A DNA stretch of 64,000 nt from Pedobacter boryungensis (GTDB lineage: Bacteria; Bacteroidota; Bacteroidia; Sphingobacteriales; Sphingobacteriaceae): assembly GCF_013204825.1 (NCBI RefSeq), contig NZ_JABMKV010000002.1, forward strand, positions 992,001 through 1,056,000, in the 5' to 3' direction. Numbering within the stretch: position 1 is the stretch's first letter; each line of letters starts with the position of its first letter. Made by a program: the position numbers and the translations under genes. Below are positions 36,279 to 45,415 of this stretch, piece by piece. The notes below the pieces were generated by a model. The model was not told where the DNA came from. It saw only the letters and a program-made list of their open reading frames with translations, and did not search any database.

Positions 36279-36315
36279 TTATAGGAAAATAAATTATAAA
36301 TCACTTTAAAAAACA

Positions 36316-36681
36316 ATGATGAATCAGTACGAAACTGTTATCGTTCTTACCCCGTTGTTGTCAGAAGATGTTGCGAAAGAGGCATTAGCTAAATTCAAAG
36401 GCATTATTACTGATAGCGGAGCCGAAATTATCGCAGAAGATAATTGGGGTTTGAGAAAATTAGCGTATCCGATTGAAAAAAAAGCAAGCGGATTTTTCCA
36501 CCTTACAGAATACAAAGCTGAAGGGGAATTAATTAACAAGTTAGAGTTAGAATTGAAACGCGACGAGCGTGTTTTACGTTTCTTAACTGTAAGATTAGAT
36601 CGCCATGCGATTGCTTATAGCGAGAAAAAACGCAGTGGAGCTTTTAACAAAAAACCTAAGAAAGAGGAGGCTGGAGCATAA
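36316..36681 (+). CDS. rpsF: Small-subunit ribosomal protein bS6
   Basis: 121 residues, usual for S6, which binds 16S rRNA with S18 in the platform of the small subunit. The family start [18 protein letters not shown], the [20 protein letters not shown] strand, and [20 protein letters not shown] are all present, with an extra basic/acidic tail. The start is ATG 36316, or the next codon 36319, also Met. It shares one base with rpsR (TAATG) and opens an operon with rpsR and rplI. Confidence 0.96.
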   Translation: MMNQYETVIVLTPLLSEDVAKEALAKFKGIITDSGAEIIAEDNWGLRKLAYPIEKKASGFFHLTEYKAEGELINKLELELKRDERVLRFLTVRLDRHAIAYSEKKRSGAFNKKPKKEEAGA

Positions 36682-36944
36682 TGGCAAAGGATCAAATACA
36701 ATATGTTACCGCTCCAAAAGTGGACGATAACAGAAAAAAATATTGCCGTTTTAGAAAAAATGGCATCAAATATATTGATTACAAAGACGCAAACTTCTTG
36801 TTAAAATTCATCAATGATCAAGGTAAAATTTTACCTCGCCGTTTAACTGGTACTTCATTGAAATTTCAACGTAAAGTGGCTCAAGCGGTTAAACGTGCAC
36901 GTCACATCGGTTTGTTACCTTTCGTTACTGACCAATTAAAATAA
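36681..36944 (+). CDS. rpsR: Small-subunit ribosomal protein bS18
   Basis: 87 residues. [20 protein letters not shown] (19-38), [19 protein letters not shown] and [20 protein letters not shown] are the S18 signature. It has one cysteine, in YCRF, so it is not the four-cysteine zinc form. It partners S6 on 16S rRNA. Its start overlaps the rpsF stop by one base, so translation is coupled; rplI begins 10 bases further. Confidence 0.97.
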   Translation: MAKDQIQYVTAPKVDDNRKKYCRFRKNGIKYIDYKDANFLLKFINDQGKILPRRLTGTSLKFQRKVAQAVKRARHIGLLPFVTDQLK

Positions 36945-36954
36945 GCGCAGAGAG

Positions 36955-37398
36955 ATGGAAATTATTTTAAAGCAAGATATCAAATCACTAGGTGAGAAAG
37001 ATGATATCGTTACAGTAAAACCAGGGTACGGTCGTAATTATCTAATTCCACAAGGTTTTGGACAATTGGCTACACCATCTGCTAAAAAAGTATTGGCAGA
37101 AAACTTAAAGCAAGCTGCTTTTAAACAAGATAAAATTAAAAAAGATGCTGAGGGCATTGCTGAACGTTTAACTGATGTTAAATTAAGCATTGGTGCTAAA
37201 GCTGGCGAAACAGGTAAGATTTTTGGTGCTGTAAACACTATTATGATTGCTGATGCATTAAAAGCTAAAGGTTTTGATGTAGATCGTCGTCGTATTACTT
37301 TCGAAACTGAACCTAAAATGGTTGGCGAATATGTTGCTAACTTAAACTTGCACAAAGAAGTGAAAGTTAAAGTTTCTTTCGAAGTTGTAGCTGAGTAA
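36955..37398 (+). CDS. rplI: Large-subunit ribosomal protein bL9
   Basis: 147 residues. The N-terminal domain signature is present (MEIILKQDIKSLGEKDDIVT, then VKPGYGRNYLIPQGF), followed by the long connecting helix and the C-terminal domain (LSIGAKAGETGKIFGAVNT, then ALKAKGFDVDRRRITFE). It binds 23S rRNA at the base of the L1 stalk. It ends the rpsF-rpsR-rplI operon; a terminator follows 44 bases later. Confidence 0.97.
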   Translation: MEIILKQDIKSLGEKDDIVTVKPGYGRNYLIPQGFGQLATPSAKKVLAENLKQAAFKQDKIKKDAEGIAERLTDVKLSIGAKAGETGKIFGAVNTIMIADALKAKGFDVDRRRITFETEPKMVGEYVANLNLHKEVKVKVSFEVVAE

Positions 37399-37404
37399 GC
37401 ATTT

Positions 37405-37432
37405 GTCATCCTAAGGATGTCGAAGGATAACA
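37405..37432. repeat. Decayed REP-like element after rplI
   Basis: TGTCATCCTAAGGATGTCGAAGGATAAC is a shortened copy of the CGTCATCCTGAGC...TCGAAGGATC family seen at 11221 and 18136. It lies between the rplI stop and its terminator. Confidence 0.55.
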
Positions 37433-37442
37433 AAAATAATTT

Positions 37443-37473
37443 AACCGTTCTTGAAACTCAAGAACGGTTTTTT
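37443..37473 (+). terminator. Intrinsic terminator of the ribosomal operon
   Basis: AACCGTTCTTGA and TCAAGAACGGTT form a 12-bp perfect stem with a four-base loop (AACT) and run into seven T residues. Confidence 0.93.
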
Positions 37474-37528
37474 TATGTTCCTTAATTCCCAATACTAACT
37501 CTTTATCCTTTTTATTACCTTTATCCCA

Positions 37529-38254
37529 ATGGCAAAAAGAAAAGCAAAATCCACCAATTCAAAAAAACAATCTTTGCTAAAACGCATTAGCATAATTGCT
37601 GGTAAAGTGTTGTTATGGTTTTTTCTTGTAAGTGTAATTTGGGTCTTAGCTTATCGCTTTATCAATCCACCAACTACTTTATTAATGATACAGCGTAACT
37701 GGGAACGCAAAGCGGATAATAAACCAAGAAAAATGGCTCAAAAATGGGTTAAGTTCGAAGATATTTCTGATAATATGAAACGAGCTGCAGTATCTGCCGA
37801 AGATCAACTCTTTTTGCAACATATGGGTTTTGATATTAAAGCTATCGAAAAAGCATATGCAAGTAACGCTAAAGGCAAGAAGGTAAAAGGCGGAAGTACT
37901 ATCTCACAGCAAACTGCTAAAAATGTGTTTCTTTGGCCAGGTAGATCATACATTAGAAAAGGTTTTGAAGCTTATTTTACGTTATTGATTGAATTATTGT
38001 GGAGTAAAGAGCGAATTTTAGAAGTGTATCTAAATGTAATAGAAATGGGAGACGGTATTTATGGAGCAGAAGCTGCCTCACAAGCATATTATGGTAAATC
38101 CTGTAGTAATTTATCTCGAAGTGAAGCATCCTTAATTGCAGCATGCTTTCCTAATCCACTACGATGGACACCTAAAAGACCAACAGGCTATATTAGACAT
38201 CGTCAGTATTTGATTATGAGAAATATGAAAAGGTTAGGCCCACTAGACTTTTGA
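37529..38254 (+). CDS. mtgA: Monofunctional peptidoglycan glycosyltransferase
   Basis: 241 residues with an N-terminal membrane helix (about 25-45) and a GT51 transglycosylase domain. It polymerises lipid II into glycan strands on the outside of the inner membrane. The first catalytic Glu is in AAVSAEDQLFLQHMGFD, and the other GT51 marks are GGSTISQQTAKNVFLWPGRS, KERILEVYLNVIEMG and GAEAASQAYYGKS. There is no transpeptidase domain. It is convergent with the AsmA-like gene. Confidence 0.93.
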   Translation: MAKRKAKSTNSKKQSLLKRISIIAGKVLLWFFLVSVIWVLAYRFINPPTTLLMIQRNWERKADNKPRKMAQKWVKFEDISDNMKRAAVSAEDQLFLQHMGFDIKAIEKAYASNAKGKKVKGGSTISQQTAKNVFLWPGRSYIRKGFEAYFTLLIELLWSKERILEVYLNVIEMGDGIYGAEAASQAYYGKSCSNLSRSEASLIAACFPNPLRWTPKRPTGYIRHRQYLIMRNMKRLGPLDF

Positions 38255-38275
38255 TGTTAGATGGAAAAGATATGA

Positions 38276-40705
38276 CTAATCGTGATCCTTATTCCATCGT
38301 ACTTTTATTCCGCCTTTACCATCATCAACTGCTTTTAGATGTAAAACAATGCCTTTCATCCGAGCTTGTTCTTTAGCAGCCTTATCTGTTATATTTTCAT
38401 CCTTTTTAGGATTTCTTAGAGGAATATCCATTGCAATATCAGTTCCTAAGCCTAAAGCATATATTCCTTTCATGTTAAAGTTTAATACACTGGTATTAAA
38501 CTGCATAGGGCTAATTATAATTTTATCCCCGTTTAGCGTTAATATGCCATCTAAATTATCAATGGCTATATTAGAAAAATCTCTATTTGCAAATGCTAAT
38601 TTCTGCACCTTTTCTAAAGGTTGAAAACCAATTAGTGCTGCGTTATTTAAATTAAAAATAACTTGTCCATACATAGATCTTGAAACGATATTTCCTTTAT
38701 CAGTAATACTTCCAACTGCATTTACTTTTGCAGATAAATAACCTTTGATATTTTGATTAGTAATGGAAGTTTGTCCGAAATTCTCAAATGCATAGAAGAA
38801 ATCCTTCACATTCACTTTGCTAATGATCGAATTAATGGTGAATTTATTGATAGTGCCAGACTGTTTTATATTTCCAGTTAAATTCAAATTTCCACCTGCA
38901 TGACTAACATTAATTTTATTGAAATAAATTCCATCGCCTACCATAGAAACATTTGAATTTAAGTTATTAGCTACAAAGCGATTATAAATCGCTTTATTTA
39001 CATTAAGTTGGATTTGAACTTTAGCTGCCTCCAAAACTGCACTTAACTGGTCTGAAACTTCTTTTATGGAATTTTTAGTCGTTGACTTTCTTTTTACTGA
39101 TTTTCTTGTGCCTAAAAATGGCATAAATTCACTTAAATATAATTGCGGGCTATTTAATTTTAAATTTACTAGTATCTTTTCAGGAGCAGTATAATAGAAA
39201 TTAAGGAAATTTTCAATTGAGCAATTCATATTCAGGACACTTTTTCCTAATTGAAATCTACTTCCAGTAATATTTAAGTCTTTTTGATTAAAATTGAGAA
39301 CTAAAAAACTATTTACCAATTTCATATTGCGAGGTAAATAGGTAATGTCTGCATCTTTAATAGCAACATTTCCAGTTAATACAGGCTTGGTAAATCTAAA
39401 GTTATCAATATCTGCTTTACAGTACAATCTAACATCTGCAGTTCCTTTTTTAAAACTAAAAGTTTCTCCACCAAGAGAGCTATTTAATTTCTCTAAAGGA
39501 AATTGAGAGGTTACAAAACCCGTTGCAATGGGTTTAGCTAAATTGCTTATTAAAAAAGTATCAACTTTTAGTGGTGCATTGTAATAATCGCCAGTTAAAT
39601 TATAAAATTTAATGGCAGAGTTTTCATCCCCTATGGCTTTATTGACTGTGTCCTTATTGGTAAATGTTCCTGTGAAATTGCATTTAGTAAGTTGCCCTGA
39701 AGGAATGGTTACTGTGTTGTCTTTAACAATCATTCGAACATTAATTAAAGGATCTTTCCCACTTTTACTACCATCATCTATAATGTGGCCAGTGACCGCA
39801 ATGGGTTCATCAATTGCAAATTTCAAAAGTTTAGATGAAATATTAGGTGACAATAATAAGGCGATGTCTTTGTATAAAATTTTATCTACTCTAATATCAA
39901 TAGAAAATGCAGAATCGTTTTTTGCGAGGTCTATTTTAGCACCAATAAAAAATTCATCTTCGCCAATGTTTAGTTTTTCTTGGTCAATAGTAACAACCTT
40001 ACTTTTGTTGTTGTAATGTGCAATTAAAGTACCTTTTAATGTTTTGTCTTTCAAGAAACTTCCTTTTTTCGTGTTAAAAGCAAAACTTTTAATTGTTGTA
40101 TTTAGTTTCAAATTTCCGTTCCATCCAGAGTCTGGATAATTTATTTTTCCTTCAAGGTCGTCTATTATAAAATGAAAAAGCTTAAATCGCTTTTGATTAT
40201 CTACAATTAAATTAACGTTATTAAAATCAACTCGTTTGATCTCAAAAGCATTTGAAGATTTTTGTTCGGTAGGCTTTACATCTTTTTTAGATTTAAACAT
40301 GCTCGTATTACTATATCCAGTACTATCAGTATACAAATAAACAGCAGCGTTATTAATCCCTATTTTGTTGATTTTGATGCTTCCCGTAAGAAGTGAAAAA
40401 ATATTTAGAGAGACATCAATGTCTTTCGCATTCAATAGTTCGTGTTTATGCTTTATCCATAAACTATCTCTGAGTTGGACTTTTTTAAGAGAAACAGATA
40501 CGCCTGGAAATCCCTTTAATAATGTAGTTTCCATACTCTCAACATCAATTTTACCATTTACATTGGCATTTAGTTGATTTAGGATTGTGCCCAAAATAGC
40601 TTTGTTATTATGATTGATGTAATAAGCCGCCCCTAGCCATACAAATATGATTAAGATAAATATAGAAGCAAGTATTTTAAGAGAAATTTTGAGCCAGCGA
40701 GACAT
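38276..40705 (-). CDS. AsmA-family protein
   Basis: 809 residues with an N-terminal membrane helix (about 8-30) and a long beta-rich periplasmic region. The start is typical of AsmA (VNGKIDVESMETTLLKGFPG, then VSVSLKKVQLRD), and the C-terminal 200 residues match AsmA_2-like ends (FNLNNAALIGFQPLEKV and LDGILTLNGDKIIISPMQF). AsmA-like and TamB-like proteins are thought to carry phospholipids between the two membranes. It is a single gene and its start is 28 bases before a short gap leading to the 40820 gene. Confidence 0.85.
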   Translation of the reverse strand: MSRWLKISLKILASIFILIIFVWLGAAYYINHNNKAILGTILNQLNANVNGKIDVESMETTLLKGFPGVSVSLKKVQLRDSLWIKHKHELLNAKDIDVSLNIFSLLTGSIKINKIGINNAAVYLYTDSTGYSNTSMFKSKKDVKPTEQKSSNAFEIKRVDFNNVNLIVDNQKRFKLFHFIIDDLEGKINYPDSGWNGNLKLNTTIKSFAFNTKKGSFLKDKTLKGTLIAHYNNKSKVVTIDQEKLNIGEDEFFIGAKIDLAKNDSAFSIDIRVDKILYKDIALLLSPNISSKLLKFAIDEPIAVTGHIIDDGSKSGKDPLINVRMIVKDNTVTIPSGQLTKCNFTGTFTNKDTVNKAIGDENSAIKFYNLTGDYYNAPLKVDTFLISNLAKPIATGFVTSQFPLEKLNSSLGGETFSFKKGTADVRLYCKADIDNFRFTKPVLTGNVAIKDADITYLPRNMKLVNSFLVLNFNQKDLNITGSRFQLGKSVLNMNCSIENFLNFYYTAPEKILVNLKLNSPQLYLSEFMPFLGTRKSVKRKSTTKNSIKEVSDQLSAVLEAAKVQIQLNVNKAIYNRFVANNLNSNVSMVGDGIYFNKINVSHAGGNLNLTGNIKQSGTINKFTINSIISKVNVKDFFYAFENFGQTSITNQNIKGYLSAKVNAVGSITDKGNIVSRSMYGQVIFNLNNAALIGFQPLEKVQKLAFANRDFSNIAIDNLDGILTLNGDKIIISPMQFNTSVLNFNMKGIYALGLGTDIAMDIPLRNPKKDENITDKAAKEQARMKGIVLHLKAVDDGKGGIKVRWNKDHD

Positions 40706-40819
40706 AGATGGGGTTTGATGTTATTAAAGATAACAAATTAAACCTTTTAAAGTTTGTGTTGCTCATTAGGACGTGTAGTATTGACACCTACTGATTTTTC
40801 CTATGAAATAACGATTTGA

Positions 40820-41305
40820 TTAACTTTCTAGCTGTTCTGCAAATATCGACTTATGCCAACTGTTTTCTAATGGAACTTCCCATTTCTCTTCATACTCTGC
40901 TAAAGTTTGCACCATGTTGTTAAATACGATAGTCTGTGGTCCAATTTTTTTGATGGTAATTAAAGTCTCAAAATCTTCTTTGGTATTTAAGTAGATCTGA
41001 TCATTTAATTTATAAGCCATATTAAATCGATCAAATAAATCAACACCATATGTATTTTCAATCTCTTTAATGACGCGAACAGATGAATCTATAGAACAGC
41101 CAGTTGCTGAGGCTGAATCTTGATCTACAATTAAAACAATGAAAAAGTTGTAAGGGATTTCTGCTTTTGCTTTGAGCTGATGACCATGCGCTTTCCATTG
41201 GGCTGTAAAAACATCCAATTTTTGCTGTATTTCTTCAGCTTCCGCTGCTGTAAACTCACGATTACTTTGGTAAATCCAAACTTTAGAATGTGGAGAAAAA
41301 ATCAT
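40820..41305 (-). CDS. Conserved Bacteroidota protein (often named 'ABC transporter ATPase')
   Basis: 161 residues of a family conserved across Bacteroidota, with the invariant stretch TGCSIDSSVRVIKEIENTYG (about 68-87) and a beta-rich start VWIYQSNREFTAAEAEEIQQ. Databases often call it an ABC transporter ATPase, but no Walker A, Walker B or LSGGQ motif is present, so that name is unsupported. Cytosolic, function unknown. A plus-strand CAAATTTA at 41310-41317 is a perfect -7 box for the minus strand, but so close to the ATG that the mRNA would have almost no leader. Confidence 0.75.
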   Translation of the reverse strand: MIFSPHSKVWIYQSNREFTAAEAEEIQQKLDVFTAQWKAHGHQLKAKAEIPYNFFIVLIVDQDSASATGCSIDSSVRVIKEIENTYGVDLFDRFNMAYKLNDQIYLNTKEDFETLITIKKIGPQTIVFNNMVQTLAEYEEKWEVPLENSWHKSIFAEQLES

Positions 41306-41356
41306 GTTCCAAATTTATCATTTTATTTAATTTACTCTTCTAAAAACGTCCTTCTG

Positions 41357-41839
41357 ATGAAAAAGTTTACATTGAACTTAAAAATTGTGTTTTCTTTTAC
41401 TGTTTGCCTAGCTTTTTGTGTTTTTTCGGGATTTGACTTGCCTGAAAACAACACAGTTTTTATCCAAAATGTGCTCACAAAATATTACGATAAGGATGGA
41501 CAAAATCAGGAAGTAAAGCGGTATGAAATAAATGTTACTAACACTGGTTTTTGTCGCTATAGGAAGGTTTTTGTGAATGGAAAGGAAGAATATTTTGCTT
41601 TTAATCTCTCACGTTTTAAAACAATGGATTATTACGGGACTTCCACTAAAGGTGATTTATATTTGCGCACCAAAAATGACGATGTAATTATTCAAACACG
41701 TAACGATAGTCGAGGAGAAATCGATTCTATGGGTACTTATGTTGTTATTCCGTTAAAAAATATTGATGTAGAAGAATTAAATGCGTTGGCAGAAAACTTT
41801 AAAAAGTTAAATCAGACTTTAGTAGCAAGTAATAAGTAA
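41357..41839 (+). CDS. Secreted hypothetical protein
   Basis: 160 residues starting at the ATG at 41357, which gives a signal peptide (MKKFTLNLKIVFSF, then TVCLAFCVFSG). The mature part has beta strands and patterns such as YYDKDGQNQEVKRYEINVTN and GTSTKGDLYLRTKNDDVIIQ. No family recognised. The longer open frame starting at 41180 overlaps the opposite gene and lacks a signal, so it is not used. Convergent with the HdrB-like gene. Confidence 0.7.
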   Translation: MKKFTLNLKIVFSFTVCLAFCVFSGFDLPENNTVFIQNVLTKYYDKDGQNQEVKRYEINVTNTGFCRYRKVFVNGKEEYFAFNLSRFKTMDYYGTSTKGDLYLRTKNDDVIIQTRNDSRGEIDSMGTYVVIPLKNIDVEELNALAENFKKLNQTLVASNK

Positions 41840-41842
41840 AAC

Positions 41843-42631
41843 CTATAATCCATTTGCTTTTGCTGTAATTTCTGCAATATCTAAAACTTTAACTTCTTGG
41901 TCTTTATCCTTCAACTTAACACCATCACTTAACATCGTCATGCAGAAAGGGCAACCGGCCGCTATAATTTGTGGTTGAGTTTCTAAAGCTTCTTCAATTC
42001 TCTCTATGTTGATATCTTTATTTCCTCTTTCCGGTTCTTTAAACATTTGAGCGCCGCCAGCACCACAACAAAGTCCATTGCTTTTGCAACGTTTCATCTC
42101 CACCAATTGCGCATCTAAAACTTCTAATGCTTTACGTGGAGCTTCATAAATTCCATTTCCCCTACCTAAATAACACGGATCGTGATAGGTAATTTTACGG
42201 CCTTTGAAACTTTCGCCACCTTCTGCTTTGAGCTTACCTTCATTAATCAAGTCTTGTATTAATTGAGTATGGTGTATTACTTCGTATGTACCACCTAAAC
42301 CAGGGTATTCATTTTTAATGGAATTAAAGCAATGAGGGCAGCCTGTTACAATTTTTTTGATGTTATAGCCATTCAATACCTCGATATTAGTCATGGCTTG
42401 CATTTGGAATAAGAATTCATTTCCTGCCCTTTTAGCCGGATCTCCAGTGCAGCTTTCTTCTGTTCCCAACACGGCATATTTAATGCCTACATGATGTAAA
42501 ATCTTGCAAATATCACGTGTGATTTTTTGTGCTCTTTCATCGTAACTTCCAGCACATCCTACCCAGAATAATATTTCAGGCTCTTCGCCCATAGCCATTA
42601 ATTCGGCCATTGTTGGTACTTTAAATTCCAT
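41843..42631 (-). CDS. HdrB-like CCG-domain (Fe-S) protein
   Basis: About 262 residues with two cysteine-rich CCG domains as in heterodisulfide reductase subunit B, LutA and GlpC. Seen are FWVGCAGSYDERAQKI and TGCPHCFNS in the first domain, and CKSNGLCCGAGGAQMF and AAGCPFCMTM in the second. Start at ATG 42629-42631 (MEFKVPTMAEL) is favoured by family similarity; an upstream ATG is possible. With the membrane Fe-S protein encoded just upstream it likely forms an oxidoreductase that passes electrons to or from quinones. The donor is unknown. Confidence 0.87.
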   Translation of the reverse strand: MEFKVPTMAELMAMGEEPEILFWVGCAGSYDERAQKITRDICKILHHVGIKYAVLGTEESCTGDPAKRAGNEFLFQMQAMTNIEVLNGYNIKKIVTGCPHCFNSIKNEYPGLGGTYEVIHHTQLIQDLINEGKLKAEGGESFKGRKITYHDPCYLGRGNGIYEAPRKALEVLDAQLVEMKRCKSNGLCCGAGGAQMFKEPERGNKDINIERIEEALETQPQIIAAGCPFCMTMLSDGVKLKDKDQEVKVLDIAEITAKANGL

Positions 42632-42686
42632 TTTAGTATTTAGTTTTAGTGCCAAGTCGTTAAAACTTGAACTTCCTTAATCTTAA

Positions 42687-43982
42687 TTATCCTTCTTGCG
42701 CCCAATTTAAACGATCTGCTGGAGAATATTTCCATGGCGCTCCATTATTTTCTACGTTTCCTAACATTGCATTAATACTTGCTGGAGCAACAGATTCTTC
42801 CATTACAGCAAATCTACGTAGCTCTACAATTATAGCTAATGGATCAATATTAATAGGACAAGCTTCTGTACAAGCGTTACAACTTGTACACGCCCAAATT
42901 TCTTCACGACTGATATAATCATCTAATAAAGATTTTCCATCTTGATGATCAGCACCATGTTTATCTATGTTTTTACCTACTTCTTCTAAACGATCGCGGG
43001 TATCCATCATAATTTTTCGAGGTGATAATAATTTGCCTGTAATGTTAGCTGGACACACTGAAGTACAACGACCACATTCTGTACAGGTGTAGGCATTCAT
43101 TAAATTTACCCAAGTTAAATCATGTACATCTTTAGCTCCAAATTTACCAGGAGCAGTTTCTGCAGGCACAAAAGAAGGATCAAGCATTGCTTTTACTTCA
43201 TTAGTAACGCTTGCCATATTTGTAAATTCGCCTTTTGGTTCCAAATTAGAAAAATACGTATTTGGAAATGCAAAAAGTATATGAAAATGTTTCGAATAGG
43301 GTAGATAATTAAGAAAAGCAAAAATTCCAACAATGTGAAACCACCAACATATTCTTTCAACCAAGATTAAACTACTTGCCGAGGTAGGTAATAAGCCTTG
43401 TAAATAAGCACTCACAGGAAATGCCCCAGCATTTATATAATGACCTTCCCCTAACGCCTGTAATTTAGCATCTGATGCATTCATGAGTAAGAATGCAGTC
43501 ATTAATAAAATCTCTGTAATTAAGATATAATTAGCATCAGATTTTGGCCATGATTTCATCTCTACACCACTAAAGCGTTTTAATTTCAATACATTTCTTC
43601 TGATTAGAAAAACAGCACAAGCTAGCCAGACACCTAAAGCTAAGAGTTCAAATGAACCAATTAAAAAGTTGTAAAAACCGCCTAAGCCAGCAAATATGCG
43701 ATGAGTACCAAAAATACCATCAATCATAATCTCTAAAACCTCAAGATTGATAATTACGAAACCTAAATAAACCACTAAATGCAATATAAAAGGTACTGGT
43801 CTAACTGCCATTTTGGTTTGACCGAAAGCAACTTTAAGCATGGTTGCAAATCTTTTTGCAGGCTGATCTGTACGATTTTGAGGTTTACCTATTTTAATAT
43901 TGCGAATTACTTTACGGGCGTTGAAGGTAAATAATGCAACTCCTGCAAGTGTAAGAATTAAGAATATTATTTGTGATGCCAT
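42687..43982 (-). CDS. HdrC-like membrane Fe-S protein
   Basis: 431 residues. The N-terminal half has about five membrane helices (nitrate reductase gamma-like quinone/haem region). The C-terminal half has two ferredoxin-type 4Fe-4S motifs, CTECGRCTSVCP and CTSCNACTEACP. This is the HdrE-HdrC fusion layout common in Bacteroidota. It transfers electrons between quinone in the membrane and the HdrB-like subunit encoded 55 bases downstream. The last residues (NGAPWKYSPADRLNW) are also family-like. Physiological partner unknown. Confidence 0.87.
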   Translation of the reverse strand: MASQIIFLILTLAGVALFTFNARKVIRNIKIGKPQNRTDQPAKRFATMLKVAFGQTKMAVRPVPFILHLVVYLGFVIINLEVLEIMIDGIFGTHRIFAGLGGFYNFLIGSFELLALGVWLACAVFLIRRNVLKLKRFSGVEMKSWPKSDANYILITEILLMTAFLLMNASDAKLQALGEGHYINAGAFPVSAYLQGLLPTSASSLILVERICWWFHIVGIFAFLNYLPYSKHFHILFAFPNTYFSNLEPKGEFTNMASVTNEVKAMLDPSFVPAETAPGKFGAKDVHDLTWVNLMNAYTCTECGRCTSVCPANITGKLLSPRKIMMDTRDRLEEVGKNIDKHGADHQDGKSLLDDYISREEIWACTSCNACTEACPINIDPLAIIVELRRFAVMEESVAPASINAMLGNVENNGAPWKYSPADRLNWAQEG

Positions 43983-44146
43983 AGTTTATTTGCTGTAATG
44001 GTTTAGCTAAGTTAAAATATTTAGCATTAAAAAATTTATTATGCATGCATAAAATCAAAAATTTAGAATGGATATGAATAATTACAAGACTAAAACTTTA
44101 AATACCAATCTAATTAGATTTTTAAATTTCACTAAAAACCCTCTTA

Positions 44147-44180
44147 AAACAAAAAACCCCAGATTGCTCTGAGGTTTTAA
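44147..44180 (-). terminator. Terminator after tRNA-Phe
   Basis: On the minus strand AAAACCTCAGA and TCTGGGGTTTTTTG form an imperfect stem (one mismatch) ending in a run of T residues, 3-5 bases after the tRNA 3' end. It is an ordinary intrinsic terminator. Confidence 0.75.
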
Positions 44181-44182
44181 AG

Positions 44183-44255
44183 TGGTATGGGCCGGGATCG
44201 AACCGGCGACACATGGATTTTCAGTCCATTGCTCTACCGACTGAGCTACCGTACC
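44183..44255 (-). tRNA. tRNA-Phe (GAA)
   Basis: The minus strand folds as a 73-base tRNA without encoded CCA. The D arm is AGCTCAGTCGGTAGAGC, the anticodon arm ATGGACTGAAAATCCAT with anticodon GAA, and the T arm GCCGGTTCGATCCCGGC. The acceptor pair is GGTACGG with CCATACC, and position 5-68 is C against A, a mismatch. The discriminator base is A, as expected for Phe. It stands alone; the rest of the gap up to 43983 is AT-rich and empty. Confidence 0.96.
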
Positions 44256-44420
44256 TACTTCCCGTTTGGGATTGCAAATGTAGTGTCTTTTTTTAAAGCT
44301 ACCAACATTTTTTCATTTTTCTTTTCTTGTAAATTTTTTTAAATACTTTTTATGCTCTAAATCAATAGTTTACAATGTTCAAAAAACTAAAATCAGAATA
44401 AACAAATAGATTGAAAATTT

Positions 44421-44891
44421 TTATACCACTACTGGAGGAATGATTTCATCCTGTTCTGCTAATGATTTTACATTTGCTAAGGCTTTAGGCCACATTCCTG
44501 CAAACATTTCAATCATTGCTTTATTAGCTTCAGAATCATCCATTTCCATAAAGACGTATAATTCTGTTTTACCATCTACATCTTTTAATGTATAATTCTC
44601 TTTGGCGCCTGCCCATTTCTTTACCTCTTCACTTTCATAATCTTCAATACCGTTCATAATCATCCCCAAATGTTCAATTGACATGTATTCGTTCGGTATA
44701 TTTTCAGCAATTCTAGAAACCATACCACTATTTTCGTTACCTAGAAATAAAGCTTTGCTTCCTTTTTTCCAATCGGTTTCTACTCTAGATCCTTTACCAA
44801 AAGCAGCAGTCCACATTGGATATGTTTTTTCACCCCAAAGTACATCCCATACTTTTTCTTTTGGCGCATTAATTTCAATTTTAAAGTCCAT
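44421..44891 (-). CDS. SRPBCC (AHSA1-like) protein
   Basis: 156 residues of the helix-grip START-like fold: KIEINAPKEKVWDVLWGEKT (4-23), then WTAAFGKGSRVETDWKKGSK, then ENYTLKDVDGKTELYVFMEM and a closing helix MIEMFAGMWPKALANVK. Hydrophobic ligand unknown. It lies 16 bases after the VOC gene on the same strand; VOC and SRPBCC genes are often paired in Bacteroidota. Confidence 0.83.
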   Translation of the reverse strand: MDFKIEINAPKEKVWDVLWGEKTYPMWTAAFGKGSRVETDWKKGSKALFLGNENSGMVSRIAENIPNEYMSIEHLGMIMNGIEDYESEEVKKWAGAKENYTLKDVDGKTELYVFMEMDDSEANKAMIEMFAGMWPKALANVKSLAEQDEIIPPVVV

Positions 44892-44907
44892 ATTAAAAAG
44901 ATTAAAA

Positions 44908-45321
44908 TTATTTACTCATTTTGCTAAAGTCCATATGTAGCACATTCCATCTGTGTCCATCTAGATCAATAAAGCCACCCCCATACATCCAACCATCTTT
45001 TTCCCCACCGTTTGCATAAATTTTACCTCCAGCATCTTCTGCTTTTTGTAGCATTTGATCTACTTCCTGAGGGCTTTCTGCATCAATAGAGAATAACACT
45101 TCGGTACCTTTTGAAGTGTCTGAAATTTTATTTCCACAAAAACCTTCTATAACTGAATTAGTGAATAACATCATCACGAAATTTTTTTCTCCAATAAAAA
45201 AGGAAGCCATTGTCTCAGTAAAAGGAAATCTTTCGTTGGCTTTAAATCCTAATTTCTTAAAAAAATCTACAGATTTTGAAATATTGGCTACAGGTAAATT
45301 TACCCAAATATCTTTTGTCAT
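44908..45321 (-). CDS. VOC-family (glyoxalase-like) protein
   Basis: 137 residues. The first VOC module opens WVNLPVANISKSVDFFKKLG (about 6-25). The second closes with GWMYGGGFIDLDGHRWNVLH, where Asp-x-Asp-Gly-His-x-W-x-x-x-x is the usual end pattern. The PhnB-like shape suggests metal binding, but no substrate is indicated. First of a pair with the SRPBCC gene. Confidence 0.84.
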   Translation of the reverse strand: MTKDIWVNLPVANISKSVDFFKKLGFKANERFPFTETMASFFIGEKNFVMMLFTNSVIEGFCGNKISDTSKGTEVLFSIDAESPQEVDQMLQKAEDAGGKIYANGGEKDGWMYGGGFIDLDGHRWNVLHMDFSKMSK

Positions 45322-45415
45322 AATTTTTCGTTTTAATTAATAAACTAAAGTTCAGTAATTAATACTTAAAACAAGAGGTGTGATAAGACATTTTAAAGGT
45401 GTAAAGACGACAGTT

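Noticed and set aside
41180-41356. Extended N-terminus of the gene at 41357
   Set aside because: It overlaps the opposite-strand gene and its start region, and the signal peptide begins at 41357.
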